From the NCBI GenBank assembly GCA_030524545.1, contig JAUNGM010000015.1:33643-97642 (forward strand): a stretch of DNA of 64,000 nt, in the 5' to 3' direction. The position numbers were made by a program, and so were the translations under genes. Below the pieces are notes generated by a model. That model did no database searches. It saw only the letters and a program-made list of their open reading frames with translations, and was not told the origin of the DNA. This document shows positions 58,255 to 64,000 of this stretch, one piece after another. The DNA is from Eubacteriales bacterium (GTDB taxonomy: Bacteria > Bacillota > Clostridia > Lachnospirales > Lachnospiraceae). Numbering within the stretch: position 1 is the first letter of the stretch; every line of letters starts with the position of its first letter.

Positions 58255-59262
58255 TTAGTAAACCTCCCACGAACGTGGTATGTAAATCTCCCGGAATTTT
58301 TCCATGGAATACTGGTCTGTCATACCGGAGAGGTAGTCGCACACCACCTGGGATAATTTCTCCCCTCTTCGGATCAGCTCTCTGTATTCCCTGGACATCG
58401 CCTCGGGATGGCCGATATAATACTCATATAATTCTGTCAGCATCTTGATTGCTTTTTGTTCTTCTTTCTTTGCCACATTGTTTTTGTACACATTTCGGAA
58501 CATCATGGTACGCAGATCCATCAGCGCCTCATGAATTTCCGTGGACATGGCAATGCAGTCCTTATCCATGCTGTTTTCGATAATGTCATGAACAAAGGTA
58601 TTCAGCCGTTCTCTGGTGGTGTATCCCAAAAGCATACGCAGCGTAATAGGAATATCATCCTCCGAAATCAGCCCCGCACGCTGGGCATCATCCATGTCAT
58701 GATGAATGTAGGCGATTTTGTCAGATAGGCGTACTACCTGCCCTTCCAGTGTGGAAGGATTTGCGCTGGTACCGTGATTCAGGATTCCGTCCAGGACCTC
58801 CCAGGTAAGATTCAGCCCGTCTCCGTATTTCTCCAAAACCTGCACCACACGAACGCTCTGGCGGTAATGGGCAAAACCGTCCGGATTTACTTCATCCAAA
58901 GCCCTCTCCCCTGCATGTCCGAAGGGAGTATGGCCAAGATCATGGCCCAAAGCTATGGCCTCCACCAAATCCTCATTCAGCCGCAGTGCTTTCGCAATGG
59001 TCCTGGCAATCTGGGAAACTTCCAGCGTATGGGTCAGGCGGTTCCTGTAATGGTCTCCCTGAGGTGCCAGAAACACCTGAGTCTTGTCCTTTAATCTTCG
59101 GAAAGCCTTGCAGTGCAGGATTCGGTCTCTGTCCCTCTGATAAACAGTCCGTACATCACATTCCTCCTCCGGACGCTCACGCCCTCTGGAATATCCGCTG
59201 TGCGCAGCATACGGGCTTAACAGTTCCAGTTCTCTCTGCTCCATGCTTTCCCTGATGTTCAT
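58255..59262 (-). CDS. dgt: Deoxyguanosine triphosphohydrolase-like HD protein
   Basis: 335 residues. HD hydrolase: RDRILHCKAFRRLKDKTQVF near 50-69, NRLTHTLEVSQIARTIAKAL near 75-95, and ALGHDLGHTPFGHAGE near 106-121 contain the H...HD...D metal set. Converts dNTPs to nucleosides and triphosphate; nucleotide preference is unknown. ATG 59262 has GGAGG seven bases upstream; an ATG two codons earlier is too close to that site. Opens the dgt-dnaG-rpoD-trmK-nif3 cluster. Confidence 0.94.
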   Translation of the reverse strand: MNIRESMEQRELELLSPYAAHSGYSRGRERPEEECDVRTVYQRDRDRILHCKAFRRLKDKTQVFLAPQGDHYRNRLTHTLEVSQIARTIAKALRLNEDLVEAIALGHDLGHTPFGHAGERALDEVNPDGFAHYRQSVRVVQVLEKYGDGLNLTWEVLDGILNHGTSANPSTLEGQVVRLSDKIAYIHHDMDDAQRAGLISEDDIPITLRMLLGYTTRERLNTFVHDIIENSMDKDCIAMSTEIHEALMDLRTMMFRNVYKNNVAKKEEQKAIKMLTELYEYYIGHPEAMSREYRELIRRGEKLSQVVCDYLSGMTDQYSMEKFREIYIPRSWEVY

Positions 59263-59309
59263 AAGCATTCCTCCATGTTCCCACAGACTGACAAAAATAC
59301 CTCTTATTA

Positions 59310-59315
59310 ATTATA
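59310..59315 (-). promoter_or_regulatory. -10 element upstream of dgt
   Basis: Minus-strand TATAAT about 50 bases before the start; no clear -35. Confidence 0.4.
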
Positions 59316-59400
59316 TTCTGCATAAAATCGCAAATTCCTCTTTTTTTGAAAAAAATCCGTCGAACGGCCTGAACGCAATGAGATTGGATGATCAGAAAGC

Positions 59401-59438
59401 AAAAAAGCTACAAAGCTATTGATAAGCCTTGTAGCTTC
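59401..59438 (-). terminator. Probable original terminator of the disrupted tRNA-Leu
   Basis: Minus-strand imperfect stem GAAGCTACAA...TTGTAGCTT then TTTTTT, starting six bases beyond the tRNA-Leu 3' fragment. It fits a tRNA terminator left on the chromosome side after integration. Confidence 0.7.
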
Positions 59439-59443
59439 AGTCA

Positions 59444-59463
59444 TGCGGAAGATGGGACTTGAA
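59444..59463 (-). other. Prophage attachment half-site: 3' end of tRNA-Leu
   Basis: On the minus strand TTCAAGTCCCATCTTCCGCA reads as T-loop TTCAAGT, T-stem CCCAT, acceptor 3' strand CTTCCGC and discriminator A of a tRNA-Leu. The 5' part is absent here, and the sequence directly preceding it does not match the T-stem. The intact tRNA, with the 3' end restored, is expected at the other prophage boundary beyond the window. Confidence 0.75.
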
Positions 59464-59594
59464 TTTTTCCCTCTACTGTGTCTGTAAACCCTTGTAAATT
59501 GGGCATTTCGCGATATTTGCATATAGCGATTTTTGCCTTTGGGGGCAAATTGGGGGCAGAATTTACAAAGTTAAAAAAGATGATACAATAAAAG

Positions 59595-59632
59595 TACGCT
59601 CCTGGCAAGCCTAACAACCTGCCAGGAGCGTA
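59595..59632 (-). terminator. Strong hairpin 1 at prophage edge
   Basis: 13-bp perfect stem TACGCTCCTGGCA / TGCCAGGAGCGTA, loop of 12, then ACTTTTATTG on the minus strand. Confidence 0.7.
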
Positions 59633-59647
59633 AAAATTTACCACAAA

Positions 59648-59681
59648 ACAGTCCGGCAGGATTTGACCCCTGCCGGACTGT
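59648..59681 (-). terminator. Strong hairpin 2 at prophage edge
   Basis: 13-bp perfect stem ACAGTCCGGCAGG / CCTGCCGGACTGT, loop of 8, then TTTGTGG on the minus strand. No minus-strand gene is seen upstream of the pair. Confidence 0.65.
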
Positions 59682-59904
59682 AATCCTAATTCCTCTTTGT
59701 ATATTACAATATAACATTCTCTGTACCGTACTATTATAATACCACATATTTCTCCGAAATGGTTATGATTCGTTCGAGATAGTTTTTTAATAATAACATC
59801 CGTATTCAAACATGTGTTTGTTCTCTACAAATTTACAACAATTTTTTCATTAATTTTGTAAGAAAATGCACAAAAATGTTCGTTATTTTTCACAGTTTCT
59901 ACCA

Positions 59905-59932
59905 TTGCATTTTTTAGAAAATCATCTATAAT
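59905..59932 (+). promoter_or_regulatory. Predicted promoter of the 59-aa/GNAT operon
   Basis: -35 TTGCAT (59905-59910), 16-base spacer, -10 TATAAT (59927-59932). Confidence 0.7.
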
Positions 59933-59973
59933 GAAAATATAGTTAGTGCCAACAAGCATAGGAGGTGATATGT

Positions 59974-60153
59974 ATGGCAACTAAGAGTATCTTAAAAGAT
60001 GTCAAAATTTCAGATAAGCGCCTTGCCCATACATTCGTTGAATCTCTGTCCTGTATGGAGAACGAAAGATATGCGCCAAAAGAGTTGACACGCGAATGTA
60101 AAAAAATCACAGGGGATGCTATCAAAGATTTCTTTGGTAAAAAGAACGTATGA
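59974..60153 (+). CDS. Small 59-aa protein, putative antitoxin partner of the GNAT gene
   Basis: 59 residues, basic: starts MATKSILKDVKISDKRLAHT and ends AIKDFFGKKNV. The segment KDVKISDKR followed by two predicted helices is compatible with a small DNA-binding or partner-binding protein. A similar small protein paired with acetyltransferases is familiar from Firmicute genomes, but I cannot name a family. ATG 59974 has AGGAGGT seven bases upstream. The stop overlaps the GNAT start as ATGA, which shows a tightly coupled pair; an antitoxin role is inference. Confidence 0.75.
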   Translation: MATKSILKDVKISDKRLAHTFVESLSCMENERYAPKELTRECKKITGDAIKDFFGKKNV

Positions 60154-60791
60154 CGCAAGAAGAATTATCGGAATTATTTGGCAAACCACATTTTGTTGAA
60201 ATCAAATTAAATGATATGGTAAAAGAAATAGGAGAGGAAGATACAAAATCTATTCTCTCTTATTTTTCGTGTCCGCAAAATAAAGATGTCGAGACATTTT
60301 TAAAAACAAAGGCTATCTTATTTTCTCAAAGAGAGTTATCGAAGACCACTCTTGTCTACTGGGTATCGGCAGATGAATCCTGTAAAGAATTAGTTGGTTA
60401 TTACACTGTCGCGCAAAAAGTAATTCGAATATCCCGTGATTCTATCAGTTCGAAGGAGCGCAGAAAATTGTATGGACATGGGGAATATAATCCAGACACC
60501 AGAGAATACATAATCTCCGCCCCGCTTATTGGACAGCTTGGTAAAAATTTTACCAATGGTAATGATTCTTTAATATCTGGAGATGAATTACTTTCTCTTG
60601 CCATGCAGAAAATAAAAATGATTCAAAATGAAATTGGTGGACGATTCGCTTATCTTGAATGTGAAGACATAGATAAACTCAAAGATTTTTATACACGTAA
60701 TAATTTTAAACTTTTTGGAAAACGTGAATTGGACAAAGATGAAACTGATGTTAAAGGTTCCTACTTATTACAATTATTTACCATGTTATAA
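60150..60791 (+). CDS. GNAT-fold acetyltransferase, putative toxin
   Basis: 213 residues. GNAT features: ELVGYYTVAQKVIRIS near 88-103 (central strands), LLSLAMQKIKMIQNEIGGRFAYLECEDID near 147-175 and DFYTRNNFKLFGKRE near 178-192 (C-terminal FYxxxxF). The typical R/Q-x-x-G-x-G/A acetyl-CoA loop is not obvious; the region YIISAPLIGQLGKNFTNG near 120-137 stands in its place and resembles the layout of AtaT/TacT-type toxins. Coupled to the 59-aa gene upstream. It is AT-rich compared with all neighbours, a sign of transfer. Ends at a bidirectional terminator. Confidence 0.75.
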   Translation: MTQEELSELFGKPHFVEIKLNDMVKEIGEEDTKSILSYFSCPQNKDVETFLKTKAILFSQRELSKTTLVYWVSADESCKELVGYYTVAQKVIRISRDSISSKERRKLYGHGEYNPDTREYIISAPLIGQLGKNFTNGNDSLISGDELLSLAMQKIKMIQNEIGGRFAYLECEDIDKLKDFYTRNNFKLFGKRELDKDETDVKGSYLLQLFTML

Positions 60792-60794
60792 TCT

Positions 60795-60830
60795 TCCCGG
60801 CAAGATTACTCCTGCCGGGAATTCTTTATT
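60795..60830. terminator. Bidirectional terminator between GNAT gene and endolysin
   Basis: Stem TTCCCGGCA (60795-60803) / TGCCGGGAA (60814-60822), then TTCTTTATT on the plus strand. Confidence 0.8.
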
Positions 60831-60832
60831 CC

Positions 60833-61816
60833 TTATGCATCCTTAATAATCGCATCAAATCCGGCGTTCTTCAGCTTTTCTACCAGTTCCTGGGCCTTGT
60901 CCTTATTCTTGAAAGCTCCGGCCTGGACACAATACAATCCAGATCTGACTTTGATGATTGTATCAAACCCCTTCTTTTTAAGCTTGTCTACCTGTGCCTG
61001 GGCATTTTCTCTGGATTTGTAGGCTCCAGCCTGCACGTAGTATTTGATGGCATCAGATTCGATTTTTGGAGAATCTTTTACTGCCAACAGTTCCTTGATC
61101 TTGGCCTGTGTCTTCTCTCCAGCAAGGCCGTCTGCTGCCAGACCATTGGCTTTCTGGAATGCCCTGCCTGCTGCCTCCGTGTTGGCCCCAAAGTCTCCGT
61201 CTGCTCCGGAAGCGCCGCAGCTATATCCAAGGGTGATCAGGTTTTCCTGCAGGGTTTTCACGGCACTACCAGAATCACCACGGTCCAGGCAGGATACATT
61301 TGGTGTGGTAATCGGTGCGGTTTGGGTAATCTGTGTTCCGCCCATATAAGCTGCGGTTTTTCTCACAAATTCCGGCCAGAGTCCTTCATCCAGGATTCGG
61401 CGCGGGCAGTGTTTCCGGGATGCGTCATAGTGACGTTTCAGGCGGTCTGTGCCCCAACCGTACTGTTTTAACAGGTATGCCGCAAGCTGCTCTGCTTTGT
61501 CTACGGCCACATAATAATCAGATTCCGGATTTACACATATCTCGATATTGATGGAATTCCGGTTGGTGATGCCATATCTTCCGCCGCCATCTCCTACGGC
61601 ATAGGCGCCATCCTGATGCTCTAAGGTCTGGTAGATGCTGGTGGAGTCTACGTAATAATGTACGGTTCCGGCCAGATTACCGTTGTACATGGCAGTAGCG
61701 TGATTTTTTGCACCAGCAGTCTTGTTCCAGTTATCCGTCTCATGAATCACTACATAGGCGGGTTTATTCTGGCCTACATAGCAGTTTTTCTTGGTAATCA
61801 TTTTATTGATGTTCAT
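60833..61816 (-). CDS. Endolysin: N-acetylmuramoyl-L-alanine amidase with PG-binding and SPOR repeats
   Basis: 327 residues. Amidase_2 domain about 15-155 with zinc ligands in YVVIHETDN, GTVHYYVDS and the C-terminal RKHCPRRI; a peptidoglycan-binding type 1 domain about 172-242 (LDRGDSGSAVKTLQENL, DGDFGANTEAA); and two SPOR-like repeats (YYVQAGAYKSRENAQAQVDK and YCVQAGAFKNKDKAQELVEK) from about 258 to 327. Cleaves the sugar-peptide bond of peptidoglycan during phage release. SPOR repeats in a phage lysin are unusual. No signal peptide, consistent with holin-dependent export. Start ATG 61816 with GGGAG upstream. Confidence 0.93.
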   Translation of the reverse strand: MNINKMITKKNCYVGQNKPAYVVIHETDNWNKTAGAKNHATAMYNGNLAGTVHYYVDSTSIYQTLEHQDGAYAVGDGGGRYGITNRNSINIEICVNPESDYYVAVDKAEQLAAYLLKQYGWGTDRLKRHYDASRKHCPRRILDEGLWPEFVRKTAAYMGGTQITQTAPITTPNVSCLDRGDSGSAVKTLQENLITLGYSCGASGADGDFGANTEAAGRAFQKANGLAADGLAGEKTQAKIKELLAVKDSPKIESDAIKYYVQAGAYKSRENAQAQVDKLKKKGFDTIIKVRSGLYCVQAGAFKNKDKAQELVEKLKNAGFDAIIKDA

Positions 61817-61840
61817 GATATTTTCTCCCTTCTTTTTTAT

Positions 61841-61862
61841 AGAGGGCGATTACTCGCCCTCT
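61841..61862. repeat. Inverted repeat at the holin stop
   Basis: AGAGGGCGA (61841-61849) / TCGCCCTCT (61854-61862), overlapping the holin stop codon. On the minus strand it precedes the lysin ribosome binding site and is followed by A-rich sequence, so it may affect lysin translation rather than terminate. Confidence 0.4.
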
Positions 61863-62341
61863 GTTTTATCGATATCAGCGGTATGGTCAATGGTTTCTTT
61901 CAATACTGCTATGTATTTGCATAGCCATTCAGGCACTTGTGCGCCCATTCTTCCCGCGTTTTCAATAATGGACAGTAATTCGTTCAGGATATACCAAACC
62001 GCCACCAGAAGCGCAAAGAACGCCTTTGCGGATACCGCGATTCCCATTGCAGTAGCCACATGCAGAATAATATAATCAACCACCATGGCCACAGCTATGA
62101 TACACAGGTACCCGACTTTCTTGATGATGCCCTGGGCACCCTTCCTGGAACTCCATCCATAGCCCGGATCATCCGGATGCTCCAGGGCCTCTTCTTTGGC
62201 TGCCAGCATCCCTGTAACATAATCCAGCACCATCATGATCATCAAGATTGCCAGTACCGGTTTCAGGATTCCGAGTTTCGCAGAGATCCACGCCCCTCCT
62301 GCAGCCAAAAAAGCCTGTATTGCTACTACATATTTTTCCAT
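61850..62341 (-). CDS. Phage holin family protein
   Basis: 163 residues with three to four predicted hydrophobic segments (about 5-45, 75-95, 98-125) and a charged cytoplasmic loop GYGWSSRKGAQGIIKK at 65-80, typical of the Cph1/TcdE holin family (phage_holin_4). Forms membrane lesions that release the endolysin. Start ATG 62341 with GAGG eight bases upstream; an in-frame extension to 62377 crosses a palindrome and was rejected. Follows a terminator, so its expression may be separately timed. Confidence 0.9.
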   Translation of the reverse strand: MEKYVVAIQAFLAAGGAWISAKLGILKPVLAILMIMMVLDYVTGMLAAKEEALEHPDDPGYGWSSRKGAQGIIKKVGYLCIIAVAMVVDYIILHVATAMGIAVSAKAFFALLVAVWYILNELLSIIENAGRMGAQVPEWLCKYIAVLKETIDHTADIDKTEGE

Positions 62342-62362
62342 ATCTTTATCCTCTCTTTCTTT

Positions 62363-62378
62363 TTTGCGCCGGCGCAAA
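62363..62378. promoter_or_regulatory. 16-bp perfect palindrome upstream of the holin gene
   Basis: TTTGCGCCGGCGCAAA between the terminator and the holin ribosome binding site. Could be an operator; it may equally be a short hairpin. Confidence 0.35.
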
Positions 62379-62390
62379 TTTAAGTAAACA

Positions 62391-62411
62391 AAAAGGGACC
62401 CCTACGGTCCC
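62391..62411 (-). terminator. Terminator between tail-region gene and holin
   Basis: Minus-strand GGGACC / GGTCCC stem with a 5-base loop, then TTTTTGTTT. Confidence 0.8.
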
Positions 62412-62435
62412 GCTCTGATCTCCCTATGGCTCATT

Positions 62436-62696
62436 TTATCCCTCCGTTGTTTCTGCGGCTGCTTTTTCTGCGATCAGGTCATTCTGTGCTGCATATACAG
62501 CGTTAAGGAATTCCGCATAATCCTGCAGGCACTGCGTCCTGTTCTCCATGTAAGCATTTTTGTCGATTGGGTAATGCGTTAAGGTTGGCATATCATTCGG
62601 GTTTTCTGAACTGATTTCCGCTCTGCAGCCTGCGACATTAATGCCGTCAATAGTGGTGATTCCTTCAAATGTAGTCTTTTTTGTCAAATTAAACAT
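62436..62696 (-). CDS. Small phage protein of the tail-lysis region, unrecognised
   Basis: 86 residues, soluble. Starts MFNLTKKTTFEGITTIDGIN and has an acidic, Ala-rich C-terminal helix. No known motif. It lies between the tail protein and holin, where phages of Firmicutes often carry tail-tip accessory or XkdX-like proteins. AGGAGG eight bases before ATG 62696 gives good start support. Confidence 0.8.
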   Translation of the reverse strand: MFNLTKKTTFEGITTIDGINVAGCRAEISSENPNDMPTLTHYPIDKNAYMENRTQCLQDYAEFLNAVYAAQNDLIAEKAAAETTEG

Positions 62697-62738
62697 GTAT
62701 TTGTCCTCCTTAAAATGATTTATATTGCCAGGCGGCAG

Positions 62739-64000
62739 TTATCCCACCGCCTGTAGTTGCTTAATTAATTTGTCCTGCTCTGCAATCTTCTCAAATGCCT
62801 GCTGTAACTGGTACTGCACAGATGCCAACTGGGCTTTCAGGATTGCGGTTTCCGATTGATATTTTGCATCCACGGAATCAAGCCGGGCATCTGTCCGGAC
62901 ATTCCAGTCACACAGCTCCTGGATACCTTTTATTGCATAGCCCATCATGTAAAACTCATCGACCATCTTGGTATTCATCGTACCGTCTTCGTTGTATCCG
63001 CCACCTATAGCAAATTTGCTGTCGATTTCTTCCAGCTTATCTGCAACAAATCCAATCCTCTGATGTGTGTGGTCTTCCCTGTAGTCAAACTCGTAAAGGC
63101 CGATTCTTTGGATTGTAGGCAATGCTTCCACCCTGGTAGGTGCAATATTTTTCTTCAGCCGGATGTCTGATGACGTGGTATTGATGGTCTTGGTGGAGTA
63201 TGTTGTTCCACCCCAGGTTCCACTGACAGTCAGTCCGTAGGTTCCAGAGGTCAGCTTAGATGCAAAATATGCAACCCTGGATGTTTCTGACGTTGCAGAG
63301 GCTATCGGCCTACGTTTGGTGTTGCTCCAGTCCATAAACCAAAATCCATTATCAACGGCCAAATCCTGAAAGTTTCCATTCCAGCAAGTAATTCCATTCT
63401 TATCAATCGTTGTCGAGAATGGCAGCTTCTCGCCATCATCTGTATACAGTTCGATGGAGGGTGTCTTAGAATTTATTTTAAGATAAACCTCCTCACCGTT
63501 GGTTTTTTTAACCACGCTTGAAAACATACCGTCTTCAATTGTAAATCCACCAATTTTTCCGGTCGGACTTTCCAGTGTCCCTTTAAAATATGCGTCTCCA
63601 AGACTGGTTACCGAAAAGTTTTTTGACAAAAATGCACCGCTAGATAGATTTATTCGCATCCCCTCGTCCGTAAATACCCCAGATGTATATTCGCAATTCG
63701 AGGATTTAATAATTCCCGCTGTGACCGTTCCTAAATTGGCAGAGATTGCAGATAAGGATGTGGCTTTAATCTTTTCCGCCGTAATGGTGCCTGTGTATAT
63801 ATTGGCACCATCAATGTAAGTCTTATTGTTGTTGTAACACCATGCAGCAAGTACCGTATTGGCCGAATCCGCAGCACTCTGTGCCGTGGCTGCATTTGTC
63901 TTAGCGGTGTTGGCGGCAGACTGGGCAGTGTTGGCCTTGTTAAGCCCTGCACTGTCTGCAAGCTCCCATTGTGTACCGTTATAAATAAACTGTACCGTTG
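62739..64000 (-). CDS. Phage tail protein with C-terminal S74 chaperone domain (5' end outside window)
   Basis: Partial, at least 419 residues here. The reading frame stays open from 62739 to the window edge: upstream of the ATG at 63659 it encodes, without a stop, residues such as NTAQSAANTAKTNAATAQSA and ITAEKIKATSLSA, so 63659 is internal. The C-terminus has the S74 intramolecular chaperone with SSDIRLKKNIAPT and HQRIGFVADKLEEID, ending in a coiled coil (AQLASVQYQLQQAFEKIAEQ). In other phages S74 domains help fold trimeric tail spikes or fibres and cleave themselves at the Ser of SDIRL. Likely host-binding tail-tip protein. Confidence 0.9.
   Translation of the reverse strand, partial: TVQFIYNGTQWELADSAGLNKANTAQSAANTAKTNAATAQSAADSANTVLAAWCYNNNKTYIDGANIYTGTITAEKIKATSLSAISANLGTVTAGIIKSSNCEYTSGVFTDEGMRINLSSGAFLSKNFSVTSLGDAYFKGTLESPTGKIGGFTIEDGMFSSVVKKTNGEEVYLKINSKTPSIELYTDDGEKLPFSTTIDKNGITCWNGNFQDLAVDNGFWFMDWSNTKRRPIASATSETSRVAYFASKLTSGTYGLTVSGTWGGTTYSTKTINTTSSDIRLKKNIAPTRVEALPTIQRIGLYEFDYREDHTHQRIGFVADKLEEIDSKFAIGGGYNEDGTMNTKMVDEFYMMGYAIKGIQELCDWNVRTDARLDSVDAKYQSETAILKAQLASVQYQLQQAFEKIAEQDKLIKQLQAVG

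Larger units (their letters stand above)
59464..59904. other. Non-coding stretch at the prophage edge
   Basis: About 440 bases, AT-rich, without a supported gene. It holds two strong hairpins (59595-59632 and 59648-59681). A 122-codon minus-strand frame through here crosses both and is not credible. Confidence 0.6.
59444..64000. mobile_element. Prophage, one end (lysis and tail-tip side), continues past the window
   Basis: Runs from the tRNA-Leu half-site into holin, endolysin and tail genes in the usual order (tail, small protein, holin, lysin read right to left). The integrase is not in the window and would lie near the far end. The two plus-strand genes at the edge look like cargo. Confidence 0.85.

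Noticed and set aside
59441-59809. 122-codon minus-strand frame over the attachment site
   Set aside because: It crosses two strong terminator-type hairpins and ends in the tRNA-Leu remnant, so its C-terminus is set by tRNA sequence. It could be a decayed integrase tail, but nothing supports a functional gene.
1-64000. CRISPR arrays, insertion sequences, rRNA genes
   Set aside because: No regularly spaced repeats, transposase frames or rRNA segments were recognised on either strand.

Overview
The window looks like a chromosomal segment of a Gram-positive gut anaerobe of the Lachnospiraceae (Clostridia), perhaps Blautia or a close relative. The signs are the rimP-nusA-ylxR-ylxQ-infB-rbfA-nrnA-truB-ribF and dgt-dnaG-rpoD-trmK-nif3 gene orders, bacterial-type GlyRS, NrdG, pyrBI, an EFR1-type flavodoxin/ferredoxin, strong AGGAGG ribosome binding sites and tRNA genes without an encoded CCA. 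The genus is inference; no 16S gene or database search was available. Most genes lie on the minus strand.

Layout. 1-3.6 kb: an aldose-epimerase-like gene and a large secreted transglutaminase-like protein. 3.6-9.9 kb: glyS, recO, era and an M16C metalloprotease. 10-17.4 kb: an unrecognised small gene, glf, putP, then exodeoxyribonuclease III, a GlgX-like protein whose active site looks destroyed, a DUF5662 protein and a DUF1292 protein with a Cys-rich N-terminus. 17.4-21.1 kb: rpsO-pnp-nrdG-dut. 21.2-22.8 kb: a Na/Pi cotransporter. 23-31.5 kb: the translation and ribosome-maturation operon rimP to ribF. 31.7-36 kb: parC and parE, divergent from tRNA-Glu(CTC). 36.4-39.7 kb: an LTA-synthase-like sulfatase and an EFR1 protein. 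39.8-44.9 kb: a polyphosphate cluster (ppk1, Ppx/GppA-HD, DUF815 ATPase). 45-47.5 kb: pheA and folC. 47.7-50.2 kb (plus strand): a small membrane protein, pyrB, pyrI and a glycosyltransferase. 50.3-52 kb: RNase P RNA and a dicarboxylate/glutamate symporter. 52-59.3 kb: a TGS/uridine-kinase fusion, nif3-like, trmK, rpoD, dnaG and dgt.

From about 59.44 kb to the right edge lies one end of a prophage. It begins at a 20-bp fragment matching the 3' end of a tRNA-Leu (T-loop to discriminator base), followed on the chromosome side by what was probably the terminator of that tRNA. The prophage carries, from its edge inward, a non-coding stretch with two strong hairpins, an AT-rich two-gene operon (59-aa protein plus GNAT acetyltransferase, toxin-antitoxin-like), an amidase endolysin with PG-binding and two SPOR repeats, a holin, a small tail-region protein and a tail protein with an S74 chaperone domain that runs off the window.

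Points most worth following are the GlgX-like pseudoenzyme, the 59-aa/GNAT pair at the prophage edge, the tRNA-Leu attachment half-site, and a candidate attenuator in front of pyrBI.
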